A program made the position numbers and the translations under genes. Below, in pieces: positions 46,687 to 55,455 of a stretch of 58,768 nucleotides of DNA. Each line of letters starts with the position of its first letter. Positions within the stretch are counted from its first letter, which is position 1. Origin of the DNA: Shewanella carassii (lineage in GTDB: Bacteria > Pseudomonadota > Gammaproteobacteria > Enterobacterales > Shewanellaceae). The stretch covers positions 1 through 58,768 of the forward strand of contig NZ_NGVS01000012.1 of the NCBI RefSeq assembly GCF_002777975.1, in the 5' to 3' direction. The notes beneath the pieces were generated by a model that was not told the DNA's origin, ran no database searches, and worked only from the letters and a program-made list of their open reading frames with translations.

Positions 46687-46718
46687 AAAGGCTGCAAATC
46701 TTATTGTTTGCAGCCTTT
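46687..46718 (-). terminator. Terminator after ftsN
   Basis: AAAGGCTGCAAA (46687-46698) pairs with TTTGCAGCCTTT (46707-46718), with a U-run on the minus strand. It separates argS-ftsN from the hslV promoter. Confidence 0.9.
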
Positions 46719-46732
46719 AAATTGAGAGGAGT

Positions 46733-47302
46733 TTATTCCTCCCAGAACCAGATCATACAGCCGTTGAGACCGGCTCTTTGCAGCACGTGGCGCTGCCGCT
46801 CGGCATCGCGCTTGCTGTCGTAGGGGCCGAGCACCACCTTGTACCAGACGCCGCTGGTGCCTTGCACCTTGCGCACCTGGGCTTCTAGCCCCTGGAAGGC
46901 GATCACGGCTTTCATCTCGTCGGCCTGGGACTGTACCCGGAAGGAACCGCACTGCATCTGATAAGGGCGAGATGGCTTGTTGCTCTCTTCCGGAAGATCC
47001 ACTTCTACCTGCTTGTTTTCCAGCTCCTTGAGGTAGGTCCACTCCTCTTTGGGCTTGGGCGGTAGAGCGTTGGGGTCTTTCTTCTGGGGCACCGGCTTAG
47101 TCTGTGGCTGAGGCTGAGCCACTTCGGCCTCGGGGGCGCTGCTCTTCAGGCTCCAGAGGAAATAGCCAAAGCCGGCCACCACGGCCACTACCACCACAAG
47201 CAACAGCACAGGAAAGCCTTGCTTGGGCTGCGGTTGCTTGCGAGCGCCCCGCTTGGCAGGCTTGCGGGGCTTGGGTTTGCTATTGGCGTAATCGCGTCCC
47301 AT
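46733..47302 (-). CDS. ftsN: Cell division protein FtsN (SPOR domain)
   Basis: FtsN is the late division protein that activates septal peptidoglycan synthesis. The 189-aa bitopic protein has a basic cytoplasmic N-terminus (MGRDYANSKPKPRKPAKRG), one TM helix (about 30-50, VLLLVVVVAVVAGFGYFLW), a Pro/Gln/Lys linker and a C-terminal SPOR domain (about 112-185, with YQMQCGSFRVQSQADEMKA and WYKVVLGPYDSKRDAE). It is shorter than E. coli FtsN (319 aa) because of a short linker. It begins just after argS ends, so the two are probably co-transcribed. The neighbourhood with hslVU and priA supports FtsN rather than another SPOR protein. Confidence 0.88.
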   Translation of the reverse strand: MGRDYANSKPKPRKPAKRGARKQPQPKQGFPVLLLVVVVAVVAGFGYFLWSLKSSAPEAEVAQPQPQTKPVPQKKDPNALPPKPKEEWTYLKELENKQVEVDLPEESNKPSRPYQMQCGSFRVQSQADEMKAVIAFQGLEAQVRKVQGTSGVWYKVVLGPYDSKRDAERQRHVLQRAGLNGCMIWFWEE

Positions 47303-47305
47303 GGA

Positions 47306-49051
47306 TTACATGCGCTCCAGAGTCTCGATACCTAGCAGTGACAGGCCTTGCTTGAGGGTCTTGGCGGTCAATTGAGACAGCAGCAGACGGCTGTGCTTCT
47401 GGGTTTCGTTATCGGCCGCCAGCACGGGGCAGGCTTCGTAGAAGCTGGAGAAGGCACCGGCCAGTTCGAACAGATAACCACAAAGTACATGGGGTTGGCC
47501 CTTGTCGACCATACGGGCAAGGATTTCACCGAACTGGGCCAGCTTGTTGCCCAGCTCTTTTTCCTTGTCGTGTTCCAGAGCGATAACGGCATTGCTCAGA
47601 TCCACATCTTCGGCCCGCTTGAAGATCCCGGCAACCCGGGTGTAGGCGTATAGCAGGTATGGCGCTGTGTTGCCTTCAAAGCTCAGCATCTGATCGAAGC
47701 TGAAGATATAGTCGCTGGCGCGGTTCTTCGACAGATCGGCGTATTTCACCGAGGCGATGCCCACTACTCGGGCGATTTCGGCCAGGGTGTCTTCGTCCAT
47801 GTCGGGGTTCTTGCTGCGTACCAGCTCCAGCGCCCTGACATTGGCTTCATCGAGCAGGTCAACCAGTTTCACCACCCCGCCGCTGCGGGTCTTGAATGGG
47901 CGGCCGTCTTCACCGTTCATGGTGCCAAAGCCCATGTGTTCCAGTGTCATTTCCGGGCGCACAAAACCTGCGGTGCGGGCCAGGCTGAACACTTGCTGGA
48001 AGTGCAGCGCCTGGCGCAGATCCACGAAGTAGAGGGCGCGATCGGCATGCAGGGTACCCGAGCGATAGCGCATGGCTGCTAGGTCTGTGGTGGCATAGAG
48101 ATAGCCGCCATCGGCCTTCTGAATGATTACCGGCAGGGCTTCACCGTCTTTGTTACGGAATTCTTCCTGGAATACCACCTTGGCGCCGTTACTTTCAGAC
48201 AGCAAGCCTTGGGCATCCAGATCTTTGACCACCTGTTCCAGATCGTCGTTGTAAGCGCTTTCACCATGGACATCGGCGCGGGTCAGGCTGACGCCCAGGC
48301 GCTGATATACGTCATGGCAGTGGCTCAGGGAGATATCGTTGAACTCACGCCACAGCTTGTTGCAGTACTCGTCACCGGATTGCAGCTCGACCACCAACTG
48401 GCGGGCGCGGGTGGCAAATTCGGCCGACTCGTCGAAACGCAGTTTGGCGGCGCGATAGAAGCTTTCCAGATCAGACAGCTCCAGGTTGGCGTTTTCGCCA
48501 TTTTGTGCCCGCAGCTCTTCCATATAGGCCAGCAACATGCCGAACTGGGTACCCCAGTCGCCGACGTGGTTTTGGCGGATCACCTTGTGACCGAGAAACT
48601 CCAGCGCCCGCACAACGCTGTCGCCAATGATGGTGGAGCGCAGGTGGCCCACATGCATCTCTTTGGCGAGGTTAGGGGAGGAGTAGTCCACTACCACGGT
48701 TTGCGACTTGGGCAAACTCACACCCAGATGCTCGTCGGCCAGTGCCGCCTGCAGCTGTTTGGCCAGGGCACTGTCATCAATAAAGAAGTTGATAAAGCCG
48801 GGGCCAGCTATCTCTACCTTGGCCACATGGCTTGAGGCAGGCAGGTTGTCGATGATCAGTTGTGCCAGCTCCCGAGGTGGCTTGCCGGCAGCTTTGGTCA
48901 GCATCATGGCCAGGTTGGTGGCCAAGTCGCCGTGACTCTTATCCTTGGTTCGGTCTACCTGAATCCTTGGCGCAGTCTCTTCGGGGATCAACCCCTGTTG
49001 TTTCAAAGTGGCTACTGTCTGTTCAAGCAAAGATTGGATATGTGATTTCAT
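47306..49051 (-). CDS. argS: Arginyl-tRNA synthetase
   Basis: ArgS charges tRNA-Arg as a class I synthetase. The 581-aa protein has the N-terminal Add-1 tRNA-binding domain (about 1-90), the HIGH-like motif HVGH in [20 protein letters not shown] (about 131-134), the Rossmann core and a C-terminal DALR anticodon domain ending in TLERM. The KMSK loop is not canonical, as in most ArgS. It is followed after three bases by ftsN. The gene reads away from dedA. Confidence 0.97.
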   Translation of the reverse strand: MKSHIQSLLEQTVATLKQQGLIPEETAPRIQVDRTKDKSHGDLATNLAMMLTKAAGKPPRELAQLIIDNLPASSHVAKVEIAGPGFINFFIDDSALAKQLQAALADEHLGVSLPKSQTVVVDYSSPNLAKEMHVGHLRSTIIGDSVVRALEFLGHKVIRQNHVGDWGTQFGMLLAYMEELRAQNGENANLELSDLESFYRAAKLRFDESAEFATRARQLVVELQSGDEYCNKLWREFNDISLSHCHDVYQRLGVSLTRADVHGESAYNDDLEQVVKDLDAQGLLSESNGAKVVFQEEFRNKDGEALPVIIQKADGGYLYATTDLAAMRYRSGTLHADRALYFVDLRQALHFQQVFSLARTAGFVRPEMTLEHMGFGTMNGEDGRPFKTRSGGVVKLVDLLDEANVRALELVRSKNPDMDEDTLAEIARVVGIASVKYADLSKNRASDYIFSFDQMLSFEGNTAPYLLYAYTRVAGIFKRAEDVDLSNAVIALEHDKEKELGNKLAQFGEILARMVDKGQPHVLCGYLFELAGAFSSFYEACPVLAADNETQKHSRLLLSQLTAKTLKQGLSLLGIETLERM

Positions 49052-49283
49052 TGGCGTTTTATCGACACTGACTGATAAAGGTTAAAAGGGGATAACCGCA
49101 CATTCTAGCGCTTTCGGCGGTAACATTGCTATCACCAGTACGGTTTTATCAGCAAATTTTGTTGTTGCCTGGATTTGCCACAGCCAGGGCCGTTTTAAGA
49201 TCACTATTATGGATGAATCTTTGTTTAAGAATCGCTGATCTTTATTTTTGGGGAGTATGATGTCGATCCTGTCTTCCCCCAAG

Positions 49284-49303
49284 TGCCGATTTTGCCATCG
49301 GCA
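49284..49303 (+). promoter_or_regulatory. Hairpin in the dedA leader
   Basis: TGCCGAT (49284-49290) pairs with ATCGGCA (49297-49303), 29 bp before the ATG of the DedA gene. Its role is unknown. Confidence 0.35.
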
Positions 49304-49331
49304 TGCGTCGATAGTTTCAATGGAGATATAG

Positions 49332-50009
49332 ATGCTGGACTCCATCACCACAGTGTTACAAGCCATTTGGCAACAGGATTTCACCGCGCTGCATGCTCCG
49401 GGTATCGCCCTGAGTATCTATGTGTGCATCTTCAGTTTTATTTTCCTGGAGAGCGCTTTGCTGCCGGCGGCCCCCTTGCCTTGCGACAGTGTGGTCATAC
49501 TCTCAGGCACCCTGGCGGGAATGGGGATCCTCAACCCCTTGCTGGTGTTTCTGTTACTGTTTGTGGCGGCCGCAGGCGGCAGCTATTTGGCATTTATTCA
49601 GGGGCGGCTGCTCAATCGTTTGCCCAAGGTGCAGGGCTGGGTCTACAAGGTGCCGCCCGACAGTCTGGCGGCAGTGGATAAACTCCTTGGTCGTCATGGG
49701 CTGGTGGCACTCTTCTGCGCCCGTTTTCTGCCGTTGGTGCGTTCGCTGCTGCCTTTGGTGATGGGCGTGCGCATGGCCTGTATCAAGACCTTCTATTTTT
49801 TTGCGGCCCTGAGCGCCTTCTTCTGGGTGGGGCTGTTGGTATCACTGGGCTATATGATGCCGTTTCTGCCCGAGCGGATCAGCAAGCTGTTGACCATGGC
49901 GTTGATGGCGGCGCCGGTGATTACTCTGGTATTGGCGCTCGGCAGTTGGCTGACCTATAAGCTGCTGCGCAAGCCGCAGGACAAGCAGGGGCCTCACGGT
50001 CAATTCTGA
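49332..50009 (+). CDS. DedA family membrane protein
   Basis: This polytopic protein belongs to the DedA/VTT superfamily, members of which transport or flip lipid carriers such as undecaprenyl phosphate in bacteria. The 225-aa product has FLESALLPAAPLPCDSVVILSG (about 36-58) in place of the canonical F-E-x3-P-x-P-GE, then GGSYLAFIQGR and the signature ARFLPLVRSLLPLVMG with conserved Arg residues (about 132-147), and four to five hydrophobic segments. It has a GGAGATATAG ribosome site. It is convergent with priA. The loss of the canonical Glu in GE is worth noting. Confidence 0.85.
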   Translation: MLDSITTVLQAIWQQDFTALHAPGIALSIYVCIFSFIFLESALLPAAPLPCDSVVILSGTLAGMGILNPLLVFLLLFVAAAGGSYLAFIQGRLLNRLPKVQGWVYKVPPDSLAAVDKLLGRHGLVALFCARFLPLVRSLLPLVMGVRMACIKTFYFFAALSAFFWVGLLVSLGYMMPFLPERISKLLTMALMAAPVITLVLALGSWLTYKLLRKPQDKQGPHGQF

Positions 50010-50034
50010 GCCGGATTAAAGCCGTTCGAGGGAG

Positions 50035-50082
50035 TTACAGCAGATCCTGCGGACTCTTATCAATTACAACAGATCCTGCGGA
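50035..50082. repeat. 19-bp direct repeat copying the priA 3' end
   Basis: TTACAGCAGATCCTGCGGA (50035-50053) and TTACAACAGATCCTGCGGA (50064-50082) differ at one base and start 29 bp apart. The second is the priA C-terminus (QDLL then stop) read on the minus strand; the first is a duplicate in the intergenic space, complete with the stop codon. Confidence 0.9.
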
Positions 50083-52259
50083 TCTCGATCCAGACTCCAG
50101 CGGCAGCGCTTGGCCTCGGGTAGCTGTTCGGCCTGAGGCAGCAGCTGTTCAAACACCTGTTGCAGCCTGCGTCTGTCCTTGGCTTGGGCCAACAACTGGC
50201 GCCGATACTTGCCGGCCTTGCGATCCAGCGGCGCCGGCAGCGGGCCTATCACTTCAAAATCCTTGTCCATGGGTAACATGGCGGCAAAGGCCGCCAGAAA
50301 GGCATCGGCATCCTCGGCGCGGTGTGATTCGGCGCGGATCAGCACCATATGCCAGGCCGGGGGTAACAGTGCCTGCTGGCGTTCATTGAGCTGACTGCGG
50401 GCAAACTCGCCATAGCCTCTGTGAAGCAGGTCCCTGAGCAAGGGGTTATCGCTCTGATGAGTCTGCAGTAGCACAGTGCCTGGCTTGCTGGCGCGACCGG
50501 CGCGACCGGCTACCTGGGTATAGAGTTGGCCGAAGCGCTCAGGGGCCCGAAAATCGGCGCTGAACAGGGCGCCATCTACATCCAGCAGCCCCACCAGGGT
50601 GACATCGGGAAAGTGATGTCCCTTGGCCAACATCTGGGTGCCTACCAATATCTTGTATTCGCCGCGATGAATGGCGCTTAAGTGCTGTTCCAGCGAGCCT
50701 TTGCGGCTGGTGGTATCCCGGTCGATTCGCACCACGGGATACTCGGGAAACTCCTTGCTGAGCGCCGCCTCCAATTGCTCCGTACCTATGCCCTGACCCT
50801 GCAACATGGTGCTGCCGCAGTTGTGGCACTGGCGTGGAATCGCGTATTGGTTGCCGCAGTGGTGGCAGCGAATTTCGCCGAGGGATTGGTGCAGGGTGAA
50901 AAACGCATCACAGCGATCGCACTCATGCAGATGGCCACATTCGTGGCACAGCAGGGCTGGGGCAAAGCCGCGGCGATTGAGAAAAAGCAACACCTGGTTA
51001 CCGGCCTGCAGATGCAGGCGCATCTCGTTCAGCAGCGGTTGCGACATGCCCGCCTGCAGCGGTTGGTTGCGGATATCTATCAGTCCCTGACGCACCTTGA
51101 GGGCATTGCCGGCCCGCTCTCCCAATTGCAGATGTTGATAGCGGCCGCTGAGGGCGTTTTGCAGGCTCTCCAGCGACGGCGTTGCGCTGCCTAGCAGCAC
51201 AGGAACCTGCTCCAGGTGACCGCGCATGACGGCCAGATCCCGGGCGTGATAACCCACGCCTTCCTGCTGTTTGAAACTGCTGTCGTGTTCCTCATCGAGA
51301 ATGATGATCCCGGGCCAGGCCATGGGGGTGAACAGCGCCGAGCGGGTGCCGATTATGATGGCCGCCTCACCGCTGCGGGCCAGGCGCCAGGCGTCGAGGC
51401 GCTGCTTGTCAGTCAGGCCGGAATGGATCACGGCAACCGTGACTTTGAATCTGCGTTTGAACCTGTTAATGGTTTGCGGCGTCAGGCCGATTTCCGGCAC
51501 TAGGATCAGCGCCTGCTTGCCAGCCTTGAGTATGGTTTCCAGTACCGCCAGGTAGACCTCTGTCTTGCCTGAGCCTGTGATCCCTTCAAGCAAGCTGCAC
51601 TGATAGCCGCTCTGTGCATTGAGGCTGGCGACCGCCACGGCTTGCTCCGGGTTGAGCCTGTGAGGTTCTTCCCCCAGTTCAAGCTTTTGCCGCCATTCAA
51701 GATTGGCGCTGACTGACCGCTCTCGTTGCTCGGCCCAGCCCTTGTCCAGCAGCCCCTTGATGGCACTCTTGCTCAGCTCCAGCGCATTGACCTCTTCAGT
51801 GGTCAGTTCCCCCTGTTTGAGCTGTTGCAGCAGTTTGCGTTGGGCGGGAGCGCGTTTCAGCGACTCCAGTGTGGCTTCCAGGCCCGCACTGGTCAGACAC
51901 AGATAACTGATTTTCTCCGGCGCGGCATCGGCACCCTTGCGCAGCGCCACCGGCAGGGCTTGGGTCAACATCTGCCCCTGGCTGCAGAAATAGTATCTGG
52001 CGGCCCAGAGGGTCAGTTGGTACAGCGCCGGTGGCAGCAATGGCGCGCTGTCCAGCACTTGATATACCGGCTTGAGTTGTTTGGGCTCGAGCTCGCACTC
52101 ATCACTCAGGCTTGTCACTAGGCCTATGAGTTGCTGGCGGCCAAAGGGCACCTGCACCCGCATTCCCGGCTCGAGTGGCCAGGGGCAAGCTTTGGGCATC
52201 AGGTAACTGAAGTTCTGCCGCATGGGAACGGGAAGGGCAACTTCTACAAACTGCGGCAT
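50064..52259 (-). CDS. priA: Primosomal protein N' (replication restart helicase PriA)
   Basis: PriA recognises forked DNA after replisome collapse and reloads DnaB. The 731-aa protein has an N-terminal 3'-DNA-binding domain (about 1-105), Walker A GITGSGKT (226-233), the DEEH box (about 320), and eight zinc-binding cysteines (CHECGHLHECDRCD and CHHCGNQ...CHNCGS, about 438-480) between the helicase lobes. It matches E. coli PriA (732 aa). priA and rpmE are neighbours in many gammaproteobacteria; here a FimV-like gene intervenes. Confidence 0.96.
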   Translation of the reverse strand: MPQFVEVALPVPMRQNFSYLMPKACPWPLEPGMRVQVPFGRQQLIGLVTSLSDECELEPKQLKPVYQVLDSAPLLPPALYQLTLWAARYYFCSQGQMLTQALPVALRKGADAAPEKISYLCLTSAGLEATLESLKRAPAQRKLLQQLKQGELTTEEVNALELSKSAIKGLLDKGWAEQRERSVSANLEWRQKLELGEEPHRLNPEQAVAVASLNAQSGYQCSLLEGITGSGKTEVYLAVLETILKAGKQALILVPEIGLTPQTINRFKRRFKVTVAVIHSGLTDKQRLDAWRLARSGEAAIIIGTRSALFTPMAWPGIIILDEEHDSSFKQQEGVGYHARDLAVMRGHLEQVPVLLGSATPSLESLQNALSGRYQHLQLGERAGNALKVRQGLIDIRNQPLQAGMSQPLLNEMRLHLQAGNQVLLFLNRRGFAPALLCHECGHLHECDRCDAFFTLHQSLGEIRCHHCGNQYAIPRQCHNCGSTMLQGQGIGTEQLEAALSKEFPEYPVVRIDRDTTSRKGSLEQHLSAIHRGEYKILVGTQMLAKGHHFPDVTLVGLLDVDGALFSADFRAPERFGQLYTQVAGRAGRASKPGTVLLQTHQSDNPLLRDLLHRGYGEFARSQLNERQQALLPPAWHMVLIRAESHRAEDADAFLAAFAAMLPMDKDFEVIGPLPAPLDRKAGKYRRQLLAQAKDRRRLQQVFEQLLPQAEQLPEAKRCRWSLDRDPQDLL

Positions 52260-52395
52260 AGTCAGAATTTTCGCAAATGATCACGGCACATGTTGCCCGT
52301 CAGTTTACTCAGGCTAGAATGAGAGAACCAGTCCCGGAAACAAAAAGCCGCAAAAACCACAGCTTGAATCTGCTGACTTAACGAATCCAAACCAA

Positions 52396-52421
52396 AGAAC
52401 TTAAGCCAGAGAACCTAAGCC
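52396..52421. repeat. Short imperfect tandem repeat upstream of the LysM protein gene
   Basis: AGAACTTAAGCC (52396-52407) and AGAACCTAAGCC (52410-52421) repeat with a 14-bp period and one mismatch, between priA and the divergent LysM gene. Confidence 0.6.
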
Positions 52422-52467
52422 GAATAGTCTAAACTGGGTAATTCAAAATCAAACAGAGAGGATAGGG

Positions 52468-53307
52468 ATGAGAGCGGGTTTACTGATGTTTGTACTCATG
52501 TTGCTAACGTCTGTTGCCAGAGCAGAAACCGCCCATGTCAGTATCAATCAAAGAATGTTTGAACTCGGGCACTTGCCCATGCTCAAGGTCAACGTGGTGG
52601 CCGACAGTGAGGATATGACCCGGCTTGAGTTTATTGTCAGGCAGCAAGGTGCGGCGGAAAAACTCATGGTGCAACCCATTAACCGTTACATGGTGTTGCT
52701 GCTGGGGATAGATGAAGTGACCGACAAGCAGGCCGAATTGCTGGTGCGGGAATACCGAATCAATCGCTGGCATGAACTCAAACGCTTGCCCTTGTTCGAT
52801 ACCTCGGTGCCTGTGGCACTGCGCTCTAACCGTGCCCGGGTCTTTGGTGAGCAGATGCCGAGTGAGTCACAGCGGGCTGCAGTGCCAGCCACAACAGGAG
52901 CAAGCGAAGCTGTGCCATCGTCAGCCGTTCAAGCTCAAAGGGTTAAAGAAGTCGCCGGTCAACCCCAGAGTGAGCCTCAAAGCCTTGGCGTGTCCTTGGC
53001 CTCTCAAGCCGTTGCCGCGCCAGGCTCACAGGTAACGGCGCCGCCAATTGAGACGCGTGAGCCGGGATGCATGCTGGATTTCGATGGTACTGAAACCCTC
53101 TGGCGGGTGGCCAGCCGCTATGCCGAGAGCCGCCATACCCATGTCTACGGCGCTATGCTGGCTATTTTTGAGGCCAACCCCAAGGCCTTCAACCGTGGCA
53201 ACATTCGCCACCTTCGCCGCGATGCCAAGTTACACTGCCCCAGTAGCCGCTTGTTGCAGTCCTATGGAGATAAGACGGCCGCCAAAGAAAAGTTCGAGCA
53301 GATGTAG
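52468..53307 (+). CDS. Exported FimV-like protein with C-terminal LysM-type domain
   Basis: The 279-aa product has a signal peptide (MRAGLLMFVLMLLTSVARA), an N-terminal beta-rich domain (about 20-125, with NVVADSEDMTRLEFIVRQQG), a Ser/Ala/Pro/Gln-rich linker (about 130-195) and a C-terminal segment (about 200-255) reading ETLWRVASRYAESRHTHVYGAM then LAIFEANPKAF. That last part closely follows the FimV LysM pattern (DTLWRIA...MMLALYRANPxAF) that binds peptidoglycan. It is far shorter than FimV/HubP and has no TM anchor or cytoplasmic part. A ribosome site AGAGAGGATAGGG precedes ATG. It is likely periplasmic; its role in envelope or polar organisation is inferred. Confidence 0.7.
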   Translation: MRAGLLMFVLMLLTSVARAETAHVSINQRMFELGHLPMLKVNVVADSEDMTRLEFIVRQQGAAEKLMVQPINRYMVLLLGIDEVTDKQAELLVREYRINRWHELKRLPLFDTSVPVALRSNRARVFGEQMPSESQRAAVPATTGASEAVPSSAVQAQRVKEVAGQPQSEPQSLGVSLASQAVAAPGSQVTAPPIETREPGCMLDFDGTETLWRVASRYAESRHTHVYGAMLAIFEANPKAFNRGNIRHLRRDAKLHCPSSRLLQSYGDKTAAKEKFEQM

Positions 53308-53315
53308 TCACCTAC

Positions 53316-53344
53316 TTGTCAGCGCTGGGCAGATACTGTACTAT
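53316..53344 (+). promoter_or_regulatory. rpmE: rpmE promoter
   Basis: TTGTCA (53316-53321), a 17-bp spacer and TACTAT (53339-53344) form a good sigma-70 promoter. Transcription would begin near 53351, leaving an about 80-nt leader with paired elements (CCGACTTCGGGTTGG-type hairpin at about 53384-53400). L31 leaders in gammaproteobacteria can bind the protein; whether this one does is not shown. Confidence 0.7.
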
Positions 53345-53432
53345 TCTGCGCCCTGAACTTTTGATATTAACCGCATGTGGTGTCCGACTTCGGGTTGGAA
53401 GAGCGACATGGCCTTAACTTGAGGTAACCCCA

Positions 53433-53645
53433 ATGAAACCAGGTATCCATCCTGAATACGCAGAAATCACTGCAACTTGTACTTGTGGCAACGTCATCAA
53501 AGTAAACTCTACTGCAGGCAAAGCTCTGCACTTGGACGTTTGCGGTGCATGTCACCCTTTCTACACTGGTACTCAGAAAGTTGTTGATACCGGTGGTCGT
53601 ATCGACAAGTTCAACAAGCGTTTCGGTATGCTGGGCAAGAAGTAA
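53433..53645 (+). CDS. rpmE: 50S ribosomal protein L31 (zinc-binding C+ form)
   Basis: L31 bridges the ribosomal subunits. The 70-aa protein retains the zinc cysteines C16, C18, C37 and C40 (TCTCG and CGACHP), so it is the C+ form usually paired with a Zur-controlled C- form elsewhere. It starts [18 protein letters not shown], after a TTGAGGTAACCCC ribosome site. Length matches E. coli L31 (70 aa). It is monocistronic with its own promoter and terminator. Confidence 0.97.
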   Translation: MKPGIHPEYAEITATCTCGNVIKVNSTAGKALHLDVCGACHPFYTGTQKVVDTGGRIDKFNKRFGMLGKK

Positions 53646-53664
53646 TTGCCACTGCAACCAATCG

Positions 53665-53693
53665 AAAAGGCGTCCCATGGACGCCTTTTTTGT
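53665..53693 (+). terminator. rpmE: Terminator after rpmE
   Basis: AAAAGGCGTCC (53665-53675) pairs with GGACGCCTTTT (53679-53689) around CAT, followed by T residues. Confidence 0.92.
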
Positions 53694-53830
53694 TGCTCTT
53701 TTCGGGGCAAGAGTATCCTCTTTCGAGCGCCTTTGGATAACCTTATCGGAAATGGAAATCAGCTAAATATTTTATGGATAGTATTTGAATGAAGGCATAG
53801 CTAGTTCACTTTGAACCAGTGAAATCCCCA

Positions 53831-53851
53831 GGCTTTATGACTCATAAAGCC
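53831..53851 (-). terminator. Hairpin just after the Crp/Fnr-like regulator gene
   Basis: GGCTTTATG (53831-53839) pairs perfectly with CATAAAGCC (53843-53851). It lies just past the stop of the minus-strand regulator gene. No U-run follows it, so it could be a weak terminator or a 3'-end stabiliser. The surrounding 53694-53830 contains only AT-rich sequence and a TTCACT/AGTGAA inverted repeat. Confidence 0.5.
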
Positions 53852-53855
53852 CCTG

Positions 53856-54653
53856 TCAATACATGTTGTTGAGGCTTATCATGTTTTTCGGTTTGAACTT
53901 CTGCATATTATTCGACTGACAGCCTCTGGCGTCTTCTCTACCTAATGGGCAGGGTGATAAGTCGCTGAAAATATCGATATTAACGCATAGTTTATTGTTA
54001 ACCCTTTTAAGTAAGTCTTGTTTTTTTAATTGGCCAAACATCAGATCCAGCTTTATGGTACTGATATGCAATATGTCGGCTATTTCTTCCCGAGTTAACT
54101 TGAGATCTATGGTTAACCAGCGATTATTAAATGGGGATTGAAGAACAACTAATATATCAAACAAGAACTTAATAAGCTTATCTTCCGGTGATGATGTTAA
54201 CAGAAATATGGCTAATCCAGTTTGTCTTTCTGTATAGTAGGCCGCGTCATACATAAACTGCATGAAGAGCTCTACATCCTCATTAACCAATTTCTTTATT
54301 ACTTTCTTGTCTATGGTTATGATCTTGCTGTCTCTGGCGGCCAGAATGCTTTTACAGCATGTGCAACCGTCATCCAATAACAGGTGATAGTCAGTCAGCC
54401 GGCCAGGGAAAATGACATTTAAAAATTTGGGGCGAGTAAAGTCGTTGGTTCTTTTGGAGTAAAATATTAGCCCGCTTTCAAGGTAGACAAAGTTATTGAG
54501 AAGTATATTTTTGTTTAATGGCGAGCCTTTCTTTAACTTTCTTACGATACCGTTGGCGTAAAAGAAGTTAGCGATGCTTTCATTGACTCCTCCGGGAAAA
54601 AATAGAGTCGATTTCTTTTTTTCATCTGCGCCAAGTGATATAACATTCAACAT
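53856..54653 (-). CDS. Divergent Crp/Fnr-family transcriptional regulator
   Basis: The 265-aa protein has a cyclic-nucleotide-binding-like beta domain (about 30-130, with FVYLESGLIFYSKR and ILAARDSKIITIDKKVIKKLV), a dimer helix (about 130-165) and a C-terminal winged HTH (about 190-235, LTREEIADILHISTIKLDLMFGQL). It lacks the FNR N-terminal cysteine cluster and recognisable cAMP ligands. Cysteines sit in a DGCTCC stretch and a C-terminal CPLGREDARGCQ tail. Its base composition is clearly AT-richer than its neighbours, with many AAA and ATA codons, which suggests transfer. It lies directly downstream of a DMSO reductase cluster and may regulate it. The effector is unknown. Confidence 0.75.
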   Translation of the reverse strand: MLNVISLGADEKKKSTLFFPGGVNESIANFFYANGIVRKLKKGSPLNKNILLNNFVYLESGLIFYSKRTNDFTRPKFLNVIFPGRLTDYHLLLDDGCTCCKSILAARDSKIITIDKKVIKKLVNEDVELFMQFMYDAAYYTERQTGLAIFLLTSSPEDKLIKFLFDILVVLQSPFNNRWLTIDLKLTREEIADILHISTIKLDLMFGQLKKQDLLKRVNNKLCVNIDIFSDLSPCPLGREDARGCQSNNMQKFKPKNMISLNNMY

Positions 54654-54789
54654 TACTTATGCCCTAAAATAATGATTGATTGAATAGTAACAAACCTCTT
54701 GAGTGACAAATGTGTTATTGATCCGCAAAATAAGGATTGAGCTGTGTCGGGTACATCTGAGTTATCAGTTTTTTCTTATGTTGTGAGCG

Positions 54790-55446
54790 CTAATCTCTAT
54801 TGATAATGACAGGCGACTCATCCACCAATCTCTGTAGATAGAGAAAATATTCACTGGCTAATAACGCCATGCTTCGATAATAGTTTGTTTGGGCATGTGC
54901 GATGGCCAATTCCAGACACTGCTGTACCCAAGGTTGCACATGACGATCAAGTAAAGTGTGAAGGATTGCCATGGTGTCATGTTGCTTATCTTCGTTGAGC
55001 TGAGCCAACAAGTAGGCAATAACGGCAAAGATCAGTCCGAGATGATCAACGGGTTCGTTCCGCTCAAAATGGATTTGTAGGCCATGTTGTTGATAAAACC
55101 TCATCAACTCCAGCGTCGAGGCTTCATTCAATAAAGCGGATGCCGATTGATAGACTGAGCCCCAAGGTGGCGCAACCGGAGTTCCCGGGCCGTTGAATAA
55201 CTGGCCATAGTCCAACTGAAGCGCAATCAGTTGCTTGTTGCTGCCATCCCAGTGTTTGAGATAGTGTTCCAATTCGGTCAAGGCCAGGGATTCGCGCTTA
55301 CTTTGGGTTAACCTGGGCCACTGGGTGGCGATATCGTTTAGTCGAAAGTGTTCGACCAGCTCAGCCGTTGGCAGATCCAGCAACACCTTATGAAATACGT
55401 TGGCAATACTCTGTAAACTTAAGAGTGTATCGGTTGATATAGTCAT
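54790..55446 (-). CDS. dmsD: TorD/DmsD-family redox enzyme maturation chaperone
   Basis: This cytoplasmic chaperone binds the Tat signal of the molybdoenzyme and guards cofactor insertion before export. The 218-aa product from ATG 55446 (MTISTDTLLSLQSIANVFHK) is all-helical with the family motifs LQLDYGQLFNGPG then VAPPWGSVY (about 79-100) and EPVDHLGLIFAVIAYLL (about 130-146). Alternative starts are ATG 55452 and TTG 55458. It follows dmsB, separated by a terminator hairpin whose T-run lies only about 10 bp before the start codon. The partner is presumably the DmsA encoded upstream. Confidence 0.88.
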   Translation of the reverse strand: MTISTDTLLSLQSIANVFHKVLLDLPTAELVEHFRLNDIATQWPRLTQSKRESLALTELEHYLKHWDGSNKQLIALQLDYGQLFNGPGTPVAPPWGSVYQSASALLNEASTLELMRFYQQHGLQIHFERNEPVDHLGLIFAVIAYLLAQLNEDKQHDTMAILHTLLDRHVQPWVQQCLELAIAHAQTNYYRSMALLASEYFLYLQRLVDESPVIINRD

Positions 55447-55455
55447 AATCATCCA

